Positions 8,609 through 16,432 of a stretch of DNA of 64,000 bases are shown here, in pieces. The stretch is from Thermoactinomyces intermedius (GTDB taxonomy: Bacteria; Bacillota; Bacilli; Thermoactinomycetales; Thermoactinomycetaceae): NCBI RefSeq assembly GCF_016055025.1, contig NZ_JAECVW010000001.1. One strand, given 5' to 3'. The position numbers and the translations under genes are program-made. The first letter of the stretch is position 1, and each line of letters opens with the position of its first letter. The notes beneath the pieces were generated by a model. The model was not told where the DNA came from, ran no database searches, and saw only the letters and a list, made by a program, of their open reading frames with translations.

Positions 8609-8964
8609 GAAAAGACAAAAGAAAACAGGTCGGCCGGCTGGGGGAAGAGCTGGCGGCCCGGTTTCTGTTGCAAAAAGGGTATGTCATCCGGGACCGGAAT
8701 TGGGCAACCCGGATGGGGGAACTGGATATCATTGCGATGAAAGACGGGCAACTGGTGATTGTGGAAGTCCGGACGACCTGGAGTGCCAAATTTGGTTACG
8801 GGCTTGAATCGGTCGATTTCCGAAAACAACAAAAACTGCGACGTTTGGCTGTGCTGTATTTGAGCCGGCACCGTCTGCACCATTTGCCGCTTCGTTTTGA
8901 TGTCATTTCCGTATTGTGGGATGAAAAAGACCCGCAACTGAATCATATCGAAGGCGCTTTTTAA
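8605..8964 (+). CDS. yraN: YraN/UPF0102 family endonuclease-fold protein
   Basis: A 119-residue protein of the UPF0102 family, which has a restriction-endonuclease-like fold. It starts KRKQVGRLGEELAARFLLQK and has the core GELDIIAMKDGQLVIVEVRT; the usual E-x-K of the core is E-x-R here. Its exact role is not established. Translation is coupled to rnhB through an ATGA overlap. In many genomes the next gene is comM/yifB, then dprA; here comM is missing and unrelated genes fill the following ~41 kb. Confidence 0.92.
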   Translation: MRKDKRKQVGRLGEELAARFLLQKGYVIRDRNWATRMGELDIIAMKDGQLVIVEVRTTWSAKFGYGLESVDFRKQQKLRRLAVLYLSRHRLHHLPLRFDVISVLWDEKDPQLNHIEGAF

Positions 8965-8970
8965 ACCATG

Positions 8971-9008
8971 AAAACCACCACTTTCCACGGAGAAAGCGGT
9001 GGTTTTTT
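8971..9008. terminator. Bidirectional terminator between yraN and ilvA
   Basis: AAAACCACCACTTTC and GAAAGCGGTGGTTTTTTT form a long stem flanked by A residues on one side and T residues on the other. It sits between two converging genes and can stop transcription from both. Confidence 0.85.
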
Positions 9009-9018
9009 TAACATAAGG

Positions 9019-10290
9019 TCAGATTAACAGATGGAACAGGCGCGGGTCATTGTTAATTTCGATAAACGGGAATCCTTTCTTTTTCATCCGCTCAATGAGT
9101 GAAGGATAATCCTCCCGGTATTTCAGTTCGATTCCCACCAGTGCCGGTCCGTTGTCTTTGTTGTTTTTCTTGGTGTATTCAAAGCGGGTGATATCATCAT
9201 TTTCGCCGAGGACATCATCCAGAAACTCGCGCAAAGCACCGGCCCGTTGGGGGAAGTTGATGATGAAATAATGTTTTAATCCCTCGTAAATGAGAGACCG
9301 TTCCTTGATTTCCTGCATCCGGTCGATATCATTATTGCCGCCGCTGATGATGCAGACGACATTTTTTCCGCGAATGGCTTCCCGGTAAAAGTCCAGGGCG
9401 GATATGGCCAATGCCCCGGCCGGTTCCGCAATGATCGCATTCTGATTGTATAAGTTCAAGATGGTGATGCAAATTTTCCCTTCCGGTACCAAAACCACCT
9501 CATCGATATTTTCCCGGCAAATTTGAAAGGTGAGCTCGCCGACTTGTTTGACCGCCGCTCCGTCTACAAAAGGATCGATTTCTTTTAATTCAGTTACTTT
9601 TCCGTTCTCAAAAGACGTTTTCATCCCCGGGGCCCCGGCCGGTTCCACACCGATCACTTTGGTTTGGGGATAAACGCTTTTTATGTAAGAGCTGATCCCG
9701 GCCGCCAGTCCTCCGCCGCCGATGGCGACAAAAACATAATCCGGGGGTTGGTTCAGGTCATTCAGGATTTCGATCCCGATGGTTCCCTGTCCGACGATGG
9801 TGCGGTAATCGTCAAACGGATGGATAAAAGACATCTGATGTTCCCGGGCATAAGCCACGGCTTGATGATAAGCATCATCAAAGGTGTCCCCCGTCAAAAC
9901 CACTTCCACAAATTTGCCGCCGTAATGTTTGACTTGATTGATCTTCTGCCGCGGTGTGGTGGTCGGCATGAAAATTTTTCCGGGAATGTTTAAATGATTG
10001 CATGAATAGGAAACCCCCTGGGCATGATTTCCCGCACTCGCGCAAACCACCCCTTGTTGCCGTTCTTCTTCCGGGAGGCTGATGATAGTGTGGTAAGCCC
10101 CGCGGATTTTAAAGGAACGGACCACTTGCAAATCTTCCCGTTTCAAATGGATTTGACAGCCGTATTTGTCGGACAAGAGGGGATTAAGCTCCAAGGGAGT
10201 ATGCTTGCAAACTTCTTTGAGCCGCTGATTGGCAATGAGGATGTCCTCCACTTTGACCCGTTCGGTTTTCAGATCCAACACTTTGCTCAT
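9019..10290 (-). CDS. ilvA: Threonine dehydratase (threonine ammonia-lyase)
   Basis: IlvA deaminates threonine to 2-oxobutanoate, the first step of isoleucine synthesis, using pyridoxal phosphate. Lys61 in VRSFKIRGAY is the PLP-binding lysine; the phosphate loop is GGGGLAAGIS. The last ~85 residues (HYFIINFPQRAGALREFLDD onward) form one ACT-like regulatory domain, so feedback control by isoleucine is expected. At 423 residues it matches the single-ACT Bacillus type. AAGGATGAG precedes the ATG. The gene stands alone, away from an ilv-leu operon; I saw no T-box upstream. Confidence 0.95.
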   Translation of the reverse strand: MSKVLDLKTERVKVEDILIANQRLKEVCKHTPLELNPLLSDKYGCQIHLKREDLQVVRSFKIRGAYHTIISLPEEERQQGVVCASAGNHAQGVSYSCNHLNIPGKIFMPTTTPRQKINQVKHYGGKFVEVVLTGDTFDDAYHQAVAYAREHQMSFIHPFDDYRTIVGQGTIGIEILNDLNQPPDYVFVAIGGGGLAAGISSYIKSVYPQTKVIGVEPAGAPGMKTSFENGKVTELKEIDPFVDGAAVKQVGELTFQICRENIDEVVLVPEGKICITILNLYNQNAIIAEPAGALAISALDFYREAIRGKNVVCIISGGNNDIDRMQEIKERSLIYEGLKHYFIINFPQRAGALREFLDDVLGENDDITRFEYTKKNNKDNGPALVGIELKYREDYPSLIERMKKKGFPFIEINNDPRLFHLLI

Positions 10291-10398
10291 CTCAACTCAT
10301 CCTTTGGCTAAGAAGTATTTAATGAAGTATTTTAGCACAATCCTCTTATTTTTGGGAATATTAAACGAAAATTTTAAAGAGGAGAACAGAAAAAAGAA

Positions 10399-10422
10399 AA
10401 AGCGCCGCATTATCGGCGCTTT
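10399..10422 (-). terminator. Intrinsic terminator of the Cys/His-rich gene
   Basis: On the minus strand AAAGCGCCG and CGGCGCTTT form a stem followed by a T-rich run (the A-rich stretch at 10386-10398 on the plus strand), just after the stop of the gene at 10430-10720. Confidence 0.8.
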
Positions 10423-10429
10423 CCACTGA

Positions 10430-10720
10430 TTAACAATGTTTGCAACGAAGCAAAACGGCTTCACCCGGTTTCAGACAAAGACGGTGGACTTTCCGGCATC
10501 GATCCGGGTGCCCGCAGGTGACCACCGCTTTGCTGTGTCCGCAGTGGACTTTGACGGCTTCTCCCCGTTCCAAAACACAAGTTTTGGTATGGTGTGCATG
10601 GTGGCAGCATTTGATCAGGACGGATTGCCCGCGTCTTAAATGGACAAATTTTCTTTTTCTTTTCTCCGGCTCCAGTACAACCCGCCTTCTCCGGTGATGG
10701 CATGAACATGAATGGCTCAT
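10430..10720 (-). CDS. Small Cys/His/Arg-rich internal-repeat protein, function unknown
   Basis: I do not recognise a family. The 96-residue protein has a basic start (CHHRRRRVVLEPEKRKRKF) and then about three imperfect copies of a short unit: LRRGQSVLIKCCHH, LERGEAVKVHCGHS and LKPGEAVLLRCKHC. Each ends in Cys/His pairs. This suggests repeated metal sites or a cross-linked structural protein, for example a spore-coat component (inference). A perfect AAGGAGG precedes two consecutive ATGs (10723 and 10720); the second has better spacing. It is monocistronic with its own terminator. The Arg-rich start resembles the cluster at 47.9-49.3 kb. Confidence 0.75.
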   Translation of the reverse strand: MSHSCSCHHRRRRVVLEPEKRKRKFVHLRRGQSVLIKCCHHAHHTKTCVLERGEAVKVHCGHSKAVVTCGHPDRCRKVHRLCLKPGEAVLLRCKHC

Positions 10721-10951
10721 CATATCTTCCTCCTTATTGGAATTTGGATCCTTCCGGACCCTCTATTAAGTTATGAAAAAACAGAAAAATCCGTTTGTAT
10801 TCTTGTGGAGAAAAACGAAAGAAAGCGATGGATTGTCAAAATATAGTAAAATATGAAAAAATAGAGTTGGTTTGTCGCAAAGGGAGTAACAGGGCGGGGG
10901 TGAAAAAATGTACAGTGAATTGACCAAAGACCGGACTTGATAATTATAAAA

Positions 10952-10984
10952 AGAACCCCCAACATCATAGAGATGTTGGGGGTT
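10952..10984 (-). terminator. Strong hairpin terminator downstream of the 11013-11389 pseudogene
   Basis: AACCCCCAACATC and GATGTTGGGGGTT pair perfectly over 13 bases around a five-base loop. On the minus strand the stem is followed by a T run. Bases 10724-10951 contain no other gene that I can support. Confidence 0.8.
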
Positions 10985-11012
10985 AAAATCTTAAGTCAAC
11001 TTATGAAAACTG

Positions 11013-11389
11013 CTAATCCAGCATATGGAGTTTTTTCAGTTTTAAATAGTAACCATAAACAATAACCATAGGGATGAAATAGGATAACAATGTCCAACCA
11101 ATATTCCAACCGTTTCCGTAAGTGATTTTACCAAAAATAAGAGTAAATAAAACAATCAACCAGTAATGATGAAATCTAAAATGTTTAATGAAATGAACAA
11201 ATGTACAAGTAACCCACGGAATGAAGCCTAAATTACTTAGCAATATTCCAATATGGTTCCAATTTTTGGGGGCAAAATCCAAAAACCAAAGAACAAACCT
11301 ATTTCATTAAATATATATGCAAGAGTAGCAGCGAGTGGGAAAATAGTGAGAATCATTTTCTTGTTTCTATGGTAAATGGTAGATACCAT
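11013..11389 (-). pseudogene. Small multi-pass membrane protein (CBO0543-like), frameshifted
   Basis: Two reading frames together encode one ~125-residue hydrophobic protein. The first (from ATG at 11389) reads MVSTIYHRNKKMILTIFPLA and continues through IFNEIGLFFGFW; the second picks up as DFAPKNWNHIGILLSNLGF and runs through ~3 more membrane segments to YYLKLKKLHMLD. The join near 11280 needs a frameshift. The arrangement of short membrane helices with a GFWDF-type motif recalls the CBO0543 family of membrane proteins, but this is from memory. A sequencing error is possible in principle. Confidence 0.6.
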
Positions 11390-11956
11390 ATATCCATGAT
11401 AAAACCCATCCTAAAATGAAATAGTAAATTATTTTGTTTCACCCCAATTATCAGTATTACCAAGACTATTGGTAAACAGCAAAAAGGAGGTCCGCAACAC
11501 CTCTTACATGTTGGGGTATCGTCATTTTTTAACGGCGTTAACAATTGCATTGCTTTTGGCAAGTTTGGCCTGCTGTATCCTTTACTCTTGGTATTCGCGA
11601 TGCATTAACCAGCTAAGACATAAGAGTCTAACAACCAAACATGTGGATTGATTCGCGGTTTGTTTTTTACCACAAAAACTTATTTCTTCCCATTCCTTCA
11701 AATCCTCTTCGGAGATGCCCTTATGTTGGGGAAGGGCTCAAAAGTAGGGAAAATGCCATATAAATGATTAGATGTCAATTCTATATAAAAATTTAATTTT
11801 TAATGAACAGGGTTGTCCTTGGGTCAAATTTGTTCTTTTTTAGCTTAAAATTGTGATAAATAAAACGAAAATCAATGGATAACTATTTTCTAATTGAAGG
11901 GAGGAGAATCCGTTACGGAGAGCGAAGAACGCCATGCATTATCCGTAACAGGAGAT
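11390..11956. other. A+T-rich region upstream of toxin 1, no supported gene
   Basis: A weak 60-codon opening (11469-11651, plus strand) has no family likeness. From 11805 to 11841 GAACA and TGTTC could form a weak hairpin followed by six T residues, roughly mirroring the leader terminator of toxin 2. AAGGGAGGAG (11897-11906) is a strong ribosome binding site that lies about 50 bases before the likely toxin start, as it does in toxin 2. Confidence 0.5.
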
Positions 11957-13426
11957 ATGGGTACATATATTCATCGATTCCTCGTCATTTTGTTTATCGC
12001 CTGTGTGGGATTTGGTATTTGGGGAAGCGGCGTGGTACATGCCGATGGCAGTTTTGACGTGCCTGAAGTCAATGACCAATTCAACAATTACGGGAATAAC
12101 CCAGCCCCAACGAAAGAACAGCCTATAACCACACAGCCCGTGAACGAAGAGAAGGGAATTTTGGATCGGATCACCGAACCCATCTCGGATGCATGGGATT
12201 GGACGGTAGACAAGGTTTCAAGTGCTTGGGAATGGACGAAAGAAACTGCGTCCAATGTATGGGATTGGTTCGTGGGGATCTTGTCGAAGATCACAGAAGT
12301 CGTGGTGGATGCTCTCTCCGCCGTCTGGGATTGGATTCTTGAACATAAAGCAATTACTATCGCAATCTTAAGCATTATTGGTGTTATCGTAGCAGTTGTT
12401 GGGTTTGTTTTTGAAGTGGGGCTCGCCTTGTTAATAGGTGCTGGGATTCTACTCGGAGAAATCATCGGTGGACTGTCGGCATGGCTCTCAGGGAACGAGT
12501 GGATGAGTGACGAGATGCTTCGTGACATCATTATCGGTGGCATCGCCGGAGGAATCTCAACATTATTTGGTTGGTTAGCAGGCGCAAGTGTTTCCGGCAC
12601 TAGTCTGGTTAGTTGGATTGGTTCCAAAATACCTTGGTTAGGAAGATCTTTTCCCGCCATCTTTGGTAGCGGAGTGGGTGCAGGAGTAGACCAAAGTATT
12701 ACCGATCTCCTGAAGACCGGCAAGATTGATCCGAAAAAAACCATGATTGTCACGGGTCTCGGTTTCCTCATCACATTTGGTGGTGGGTACATTGGTAGCC
12801 ATTTTGATGACATCGTCACAAAAATTAATAACCTTAGCCTCTCGCCAGTTACGCAAATATTCGAGAATGGAACAGCTTCCGCTCCAAAGACGATCGGTGA
12901 TACACAATTCGGCCAATGGTTGCAGAAGTTTGCTGCTACAACTGATAGTAAGGCCACAGGAAAAGTTACAAAAAATGATCTGGTACCAGGAAGTCCTGAA
13001 CATAAAGCACAAAGATGGAAAGAATATCAAGCCAGAGGCGGTAAATATACCTACGAGCAGTGGAGTAAAGTTTATGAAGGTAATATGGGAAAAGCAAATA
13101 AATCTCATCAAATGGTTGATGAGTATAGAAAAAAACTTGATTGGGAAGGAATAACTCAAGTATCGATAGAAACTCCTTATGGTCGCCGAATTTTAGATAT
13201 TGCAAATGAAGAATTAAAAAAAGCGATTGAACATAAAACGTCCACTAAGAAAGAAGGCGTTGCATATTTTTCTCGTAGTGAGAGAATAAGGGAAGAGATT
13301 GCAAAAGATACATACTTAGTTCAAAAAGGATGGGATATTACTTGGGTATTTGAAAGAGCAGACGCAAGTGAACCATTAATTAAAGAACTAGAAAAAAATG
13401 GCATAAAAGTTAAATTTGAAGAGTAG
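11957..13426 (+). CDS. Secreted polymorphic toxin 1: Trp/Gly-rich platform with restriction-endonuclease-fold (Tox-REase-7-like) tip
   Basis: A 489-residue predicted exported nuclease toxin. Residues 1-28 form a Sec signal peptide (HRFLVILFIACVGFGIWG, cleavage after VHA). Next come a conserved DGSFDVPEVNDQF motif and a Pro-rich linker, then a Trp-rich amphipathic array (~70-130; DAWDWTVDK, SAWEWTKE, NVWDWFVG, AVWDWILE), then a hydrophobic Gly-rich stretch (~135-265) suited to membrane insertion. The last ~148 residues (from 12980) are the effector: GSPEHKAQRWKEYQARGGKY, then a PD-(D/E)xK-like core ILDIAN...AIEHKTS and GWDITWVFERAD, resembling the Tox-REase-7 family of nuclease toxins. The frame is open from TTG 11894; ATG 11957 is chosen by alignment with toxin 2. 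The immunity gene follows 11 bases later. Confidence 0.8.
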   Translation: MGTYIHRFLVILFIACVGFGIWGSGVVHADGSFDVPEVNDQFNNYGNNPAPTKEQPITTQPVNEEKGILDRITEPISDAWDWTVDKVSSAWEWTKETASNVWDWFVGILSKITEVVVDALSAVWDWILEHKAITIAILSIIGVIVAVVGFVFEVGLALLIGAGILLGEIIGGLSAWLSGNEWMSDEMLRDIIIGGIAGGISTLFGWLAGASVSGTSLVSWIGSKIPWLGRSFPAIFGSGVGAGVDQSITDLLKTGKIDPKKTMIVTGLGFLITFGGGYIGSHFDDIVTKINNLSLSPVTQIFENGTASAPKTIGDTQFGQWLQKFAATTDSKATGKVTKNDLVPGSPEHKAQRWKEYQARGGKYTYEQWSKVYEGNMGKANKSHQMVDEYRKKLDWEGITQVSIETPYGRRILDIANEELKKAIEHKTSTKKEGVAYFSRSERIREEIAKDTYLVQKGWDITWVFERADASEPLIKELEKNGIKVKFEE

Positions 13427-13437
13427 GTGGTTTAATT

Positions 13438-13884
13438 ATGAGAAGGACTAAATTTTTTCATTCAAGGGATCAGTTTGAAGAATGGCTTTTCTTTGCTTCA
13501 GATGTCCTCGAAGATTTTACTAATGAGCTTACCTACCTAGAACTTGATTATTCGCCTGAATCATTAATTCGACTTGAAAAATGGATTCTTGAACGGCATC
13601 CCTCACCGGATTCACTTGTTAAAAGAGAGAAAGCAGAAATTCTTGATGGAATGTTACGATATGTAGGAGAAGTATATATAAAACATTTAAAAGCGATATG
13701 GGATGTCAATTTGGATGATCCTCAGGCTGTTTTTTACAGTATGCCAATTATAAGAATGCCTGGAAATGTTATTGTATCGCCATTTTCAGAGATTGTAGCT
13801 AGCTCGGATCGTAGATGGGGTGATTATATTTACAAAATGTTTAAGAATATTAGAGAAGAACTAAAAGAAAAAGGTCATCTTTGA
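13438..13884 (+). CDS. Putative immunity protein for toxin 1 (family not recognised)
   Basis: A 148-residue cytoplasmic acidic protein directly after the toxin-1 nuclease domain, with a TAGGTGG binding site and 11 bases between stop and start. This position is where cognate immunity genes lie in polymorphic toxin loci. It reads TKFFHSRDQFEEWLFFASDV at the start and contains DYSPESLIRLEKWILERHPS, followed by helices and a PIIRMPGNVIVSPF strand region. I cannot assign it to a numbered Imm family. Its A+T-rich codon use matches toxin 1's tip and differs from the G+C-richer backbone genes. Neutralisation of toxin 1 is inferred from position only. Confidence 0.6.
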   Translation: MRRTKFFHSRDQFEEWLFFASDVLEDFTNELTYLELDYSPESLIRLEKWILERHPSPDSLVKREKAEILDGMLRYVGEVYIKHLKAIWDVNLDDPQAVFYSMPIIRMPGNVIVSPFSEIVASSDRRWGDYIYKMFKNIREELKEKGHL

Positions 13885-13920
13885 TTAGGGAAAAGTTTAC
13901 TTACATTAAAAAGTAGTCCA

Positions 13921-14398
13921 TTATGTTTTCAGGCTGCTTTTTACTATTTTCAAATACTTATTCTAAGTATCCTTATTTTTCCCATTAGGTTTTACTTTGT
14001 CCAGTTCCCACACGCGGAGTGTTTTGACATTGATACCAATCATTAGCAAACTCCGCTCTGTTATACCCATAGAATAACCTTGCTTTTCTAATTTTTTGGC
14101 TCAAAGTTTTTTCGGAAAGGGTTTCAAAGCATCCCGAATATGAGATAGGCACCTTTAGAGTTTTAGCAAGCGCTCTGAATGTGGGTATTTTTGGCGTGTG
14201 CAATGTTGCTGATCGTTTCGTAAGTTAAGCCGGATAGTTCGGCTAATTCTTTGATGGTCATATTTTGACTTAGTCGTGTGTTCCTGATCCGAGCCGCTGG
14301 AGTAGAGAGGGAGGGATCGTAGAACTCGCTTCGGGTACATTGAGTTTCATCTTGCGTTGGATTTCCATTCCCCAATTGTTAATTGCACGCTTGTCCAT
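13921..14398 (-). pseudogene. XRE-type double-HTH regulator, decayed copy
   Basis: The same protein as the intact gene at 18859-19350, but broken. Fragments in different frames read INNWGMEIQRKMKLN, AARIRNTRLSQNMTIKELAE, then HTPKIPTFRALAKTLKVPIS and AKARLFYGYN-like sequence, then WELDKVKPNGKNKDT followed by an in-frame TAG. Frameshifts and this stop make a functional regulator unlikely. Its 5' end overlaps the comM fragment on the other strand exactly as in copy 2, showing that both were copied as one unit. Confidence 0.8.
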
Positions 14399-14874
14399 GC
14401 GGTTTTTTTGGTTATGAAGAGGATCGCAGTTGCACCTGCACCCCGCACCAAGTGCAACGGTACCGGTCCAAGATTTCCGGCCCTTTGCTGGATCGCATTG
14501 ACATCCACATCGAGGTGCCGAAAGTGGATTTTCAAACATTGAGCGAAGGGGAAAGAGGGGAATCCTCCGCTTCCATCCGAAAACGGGTGAACCAGGCGCG
14601 AAAGAGGCAGCAGGAACGTTTCCGGGGAAGTGAAACGAAAACCAACAGCACCATGAGCACAGCCGATATCCGTAAATACTGCAAGTTGGATCCGGCGTCG
14701 CTCCGACTGATGAAGCAGGCTTTTGAAACCCTCGGGTTGAGTGCCCGGGCCCATGACCGCATCCTCAAGGTGGCCCGCACCATCGCCGACTTGGCAGGAG
14801 AAGAAAACATCGGGCCCGCCCATATTGCCGAAGCAATCCAGTACCGGAGCCTGGACCGGAAGTTTTGGGAGTGA
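14383..14874 (+). pseudogene. 3' fragment of comM/yifB (Mg-chelatase-like AAA+ ATPase), copy 1
   Basis: About 163 codons matching only the C-terminal third of YifB/ComM, a helicase-like AAA+ protein linked to natural transformation. The fragment begins at the cysteine motif CPCGFFGYEEDRSCTC, continues with QRYRSKISGPLLDRIDIHIE and ends in the conserved C-terminal helices (LSARAHDRILKVARTIADLA, HIAEAIQYRSLDRKFWE). The Walker motifs and N-terminal domain are absent and no full copy lies in the window. No start signal precedes it. The frame is intact here, unlike copy 2, but without its ATP-binding part it is presumed a remnant. Confidence 0.85.
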
Positions 14875-14891
14875 CGTTCTCTGAATCCAAA

Positions 14892-15486
14892 CGCCTTCAT
14901 ATCAAAATAAACTCTCAAACAATTTAAGCCGGCTGGGGTGCCACCTCATGTTGCAACATCATAAAAATCCTGCTCTACCATCCAAGAACACAAAAGTGGT
15001 TTGATGGATTTGGCCAATATAAATATGGCATGGAAATAAAGCAGAGAGGAATGAATCATGCAGATACCACCAGAAATGCAATTGGCACCGGAGATCAGGG
15101 CAGCATTGGAGAAGATTGATTTTATTAACAGGTACAAAAATATGTCTGCGAAATATGACTTTGACGAAGAATTTGATTATGATAATGAATTGGGTTATCC
15201 GGCCCGTAACGATAAAAGGGAAAATTTCTTTCAAATTGTGGAGGAATACCCTCCTTTTCAATTTAAATTCAATATTTCTCTCAGCTATGCTCTTTTGGAA
15301 TTTATCCGGTGGTCCGAATGGATGGGGAGTTGCTGATTGGTGATCCATGGGACTAGGTTAAAGCAGTTATTGGATGGTACAGACGAACGTTTCAGAGCAG
15401 CCGGATTCCGCAATTAAGATGATTTAAGGGAAATATTGAAAGAAGCATTTGAGATGGATGAGGATTTCAAACGGACTTTAATGTAA
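14892..15486 (+). pseudogene. Toxin C-terminal tail relic, copy 1, interrupted
   Basis: Two pieces match the intact relic at 20010-20246. The first (14892-14948) encodes RLHIKINSQTI, a stop, then AGWGATS. The second (about 15320-15486) encodes IGDPW, a stop (TAG), then KQLLDGTDERFRAAGFRN, another stop (TAA), then DDLREILKEAFEMDEDFKR. Between the pieces lie ~370 bases with their own toxin-tail and immunity-like start. The relic carries at least three stops and cannot be translated as one protein. Confidence 0.65.
15058..15336 (+). CDS. Orphan immunity-like acidic protein, probably truncated
   Basis: A 92-codon frame with a good GAGAGGA site. The product is acidic (YDFDEEFDYDNELGYPARND) and ends in KFNISLSYALLEFIRWSEW, then runs out at the junction with the repeated relic, so its natural C-terminus seems lost. 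Just upstream, bases up to 15039 encode a C-terminal peptide ending STIQEHKSGLMDLANINMAWK region and a stop, looking like the last residues of a toxin. The pair has the layout of an orphan toxin-tip/immunity cassette inserted into the relic. No family recognised. Confidence 0.45.
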   Translation: MQIPPEMQLAPEIRAALEKIDFINRYKNMSAKYDFDEEFDYDNELGYPARNDKRENFFQIVEEYPPFQFKFNISLSYALLEFIRWSEWMGSC

Positions 15487-15522
15487 ATGCTCTGATCCGG
15501 AAAGAGGATTTTGTTGGGTGAT

Positions 15523-15545
15523 AAAGAGCTATATCGCTCTTTTTT
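15523..15545 (+). terminator. Terminator in repeat copy 1
   Basis: AAAGAGC and GCTCTTTTT pair across TATAT-containing loop bases and run into T residues. It is the decayed equivalent of the better hairpin at 20276-20305. Confidence 0.6.
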
Positions 15546-15962
15546 AAAGCTTTATATCAAAGAGGAGACAGTATGAGTTTAGTATCGAAGAAGCATAGAA
15601 TAACCCGCATGACAGATATCAAGTGACCGGATAATTGGTCAAGCTGTTGTCATTTCATAAAACCGGGTGAAATCAGCTTGATGCATCGGTAGATTCTCTG
15701 GGGCCTAATGGAATGGACCTTTTTTATTTGCTCGAACAAACATTCACAAGACAGAAACGAAGCATCTCATCGGAGAATAGTGGGCAGATGAAAAAAGTAT
15801 CGTTACATGGCCGAATAACTGGAATGGGGGAAAGCTAAAGAAAAACCCCGACCCAAAGTCACACGCATCGAATAAGCGTCGACTTTTCTGACCGAGGTAA
15901 TTTACATGCGATTTCGGACTTGATTGTCGTTACGAAAATCAAAGCAAAAAATAATGCTTGTA
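15546..15962. other. Degenerate gene debris, no intact gene
   Basis: A good ribosome binding site (AGAGGAGA) precedes ATG 15573, but the frame stops after 17 codons. Further on a frame reads LDASVDSLGPNGMDLFYLLE and continues to a stop near 15838. Both look like pieces of former immunity or toxin-tip genes; no family can be named. Confidence 0.4.
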
Positions 15963-16421
15963 TCAATGACCTGCATTATTTTCTTGACGCACTTCTTCAA
16001 ACCAAGAAAGAAAAATATCATCTGGTAAAAGCATATCGTCATTAGACCAGACTAAATCATACTTATATGTTGCTCGTAGTTTGTTCTCTTTTACCTTGTA
16101 ATGCATTTTTATTTCGGTAGGCATTTCCCGATTAAATTCTTTACATTTATTATGAATTTGCTTTAATATTTCAACTCCTTTGTGTAGCATACTCCACTGT
16201 TTTTCTTTTGAAACATCATAAATTTTATCTTCTAATACCTCGTTTAGTTGGTTTTTATGAACAACCTTGCCGTTAATTTTATAGAACACGTTAAATGAAT
16301 ACGATAATTCACAAGAACAGTAAATATAGATATCATCCGCTCTGTTATTGACATACTCTAAACAGATCGCCACCATTTCAGCTTGTAACTCTGCAAGAAC
16401 ATCTTCAAAACCTTTTTTCAT
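15963..16421 (-). CDS. YezG/DUF600-type immunity protein for toxin 2
   Basis: A 152-residue protein immediately after toxin 2 (its start lies 12 bases past the toxin stop). The C-terminal half has the YezG-family pattern: EMPTEIKMHYKVKENKLRAT, then YKYDLVWSNDDMLLPDDIFL and WFEEVRQ. YezG of Bacillus subtilis neutralises the LXG toxin YeeF, whose tip is an Endonuclease_NS-type nuclease, matching the tip of toxin 2 here. ATG 16421 is preferred to GTG 16430 because AGGGGTG lies six bases before it. The binding and neutralisation are inferred from family and position. Confidence 0.82.
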   Translation of the reverse strand: MKKGFEDVLAELQAEMVAICLEYVNNRADDIYIYCSCELSYSFNVFYKINGKVVHKNQLNEVLEDKIYDVSKEKQWSMLHKGVEILKQIHNKCKEFNREMPTEIKMHYKVKENKLRATYKYDLVWSNDDMLLPDDIFLSWFEEVRQENNAGH

Positions 16422-16432
16422 GGCTTTCACCC

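Larger units (their letters stand above)
13908..14953. repeat. Long direct repeat, copy 1 (decayed)
   Basis: About 1.05 kb that aligns with 18843-20072 in the same orientation: hairpin, antisense XRE gene, comM 3' fragment, and the first part of a toxin-tail relic. After the CCACCTCA at 14941-14948 the homology is broken by ~370 bases of other sequence and resumes at about 15320-15545. Copy 1 has more stops and frameshifts in the XRE part than copy 2, while copy 2 has the frameshift in comM. Confidence 0.8.

Noticed and set aside
10291..10398. T-box or attenuator before ilvA
   Set aside because: No T-box consensus, specifier helix or terminator in the upstream region.
11469..11651. 60-codon frame upstream of toxin 1
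   Set aside because: Hydrophobic patch but no family likeness, no terminator and poor context; kept only as part of the intergenic note.
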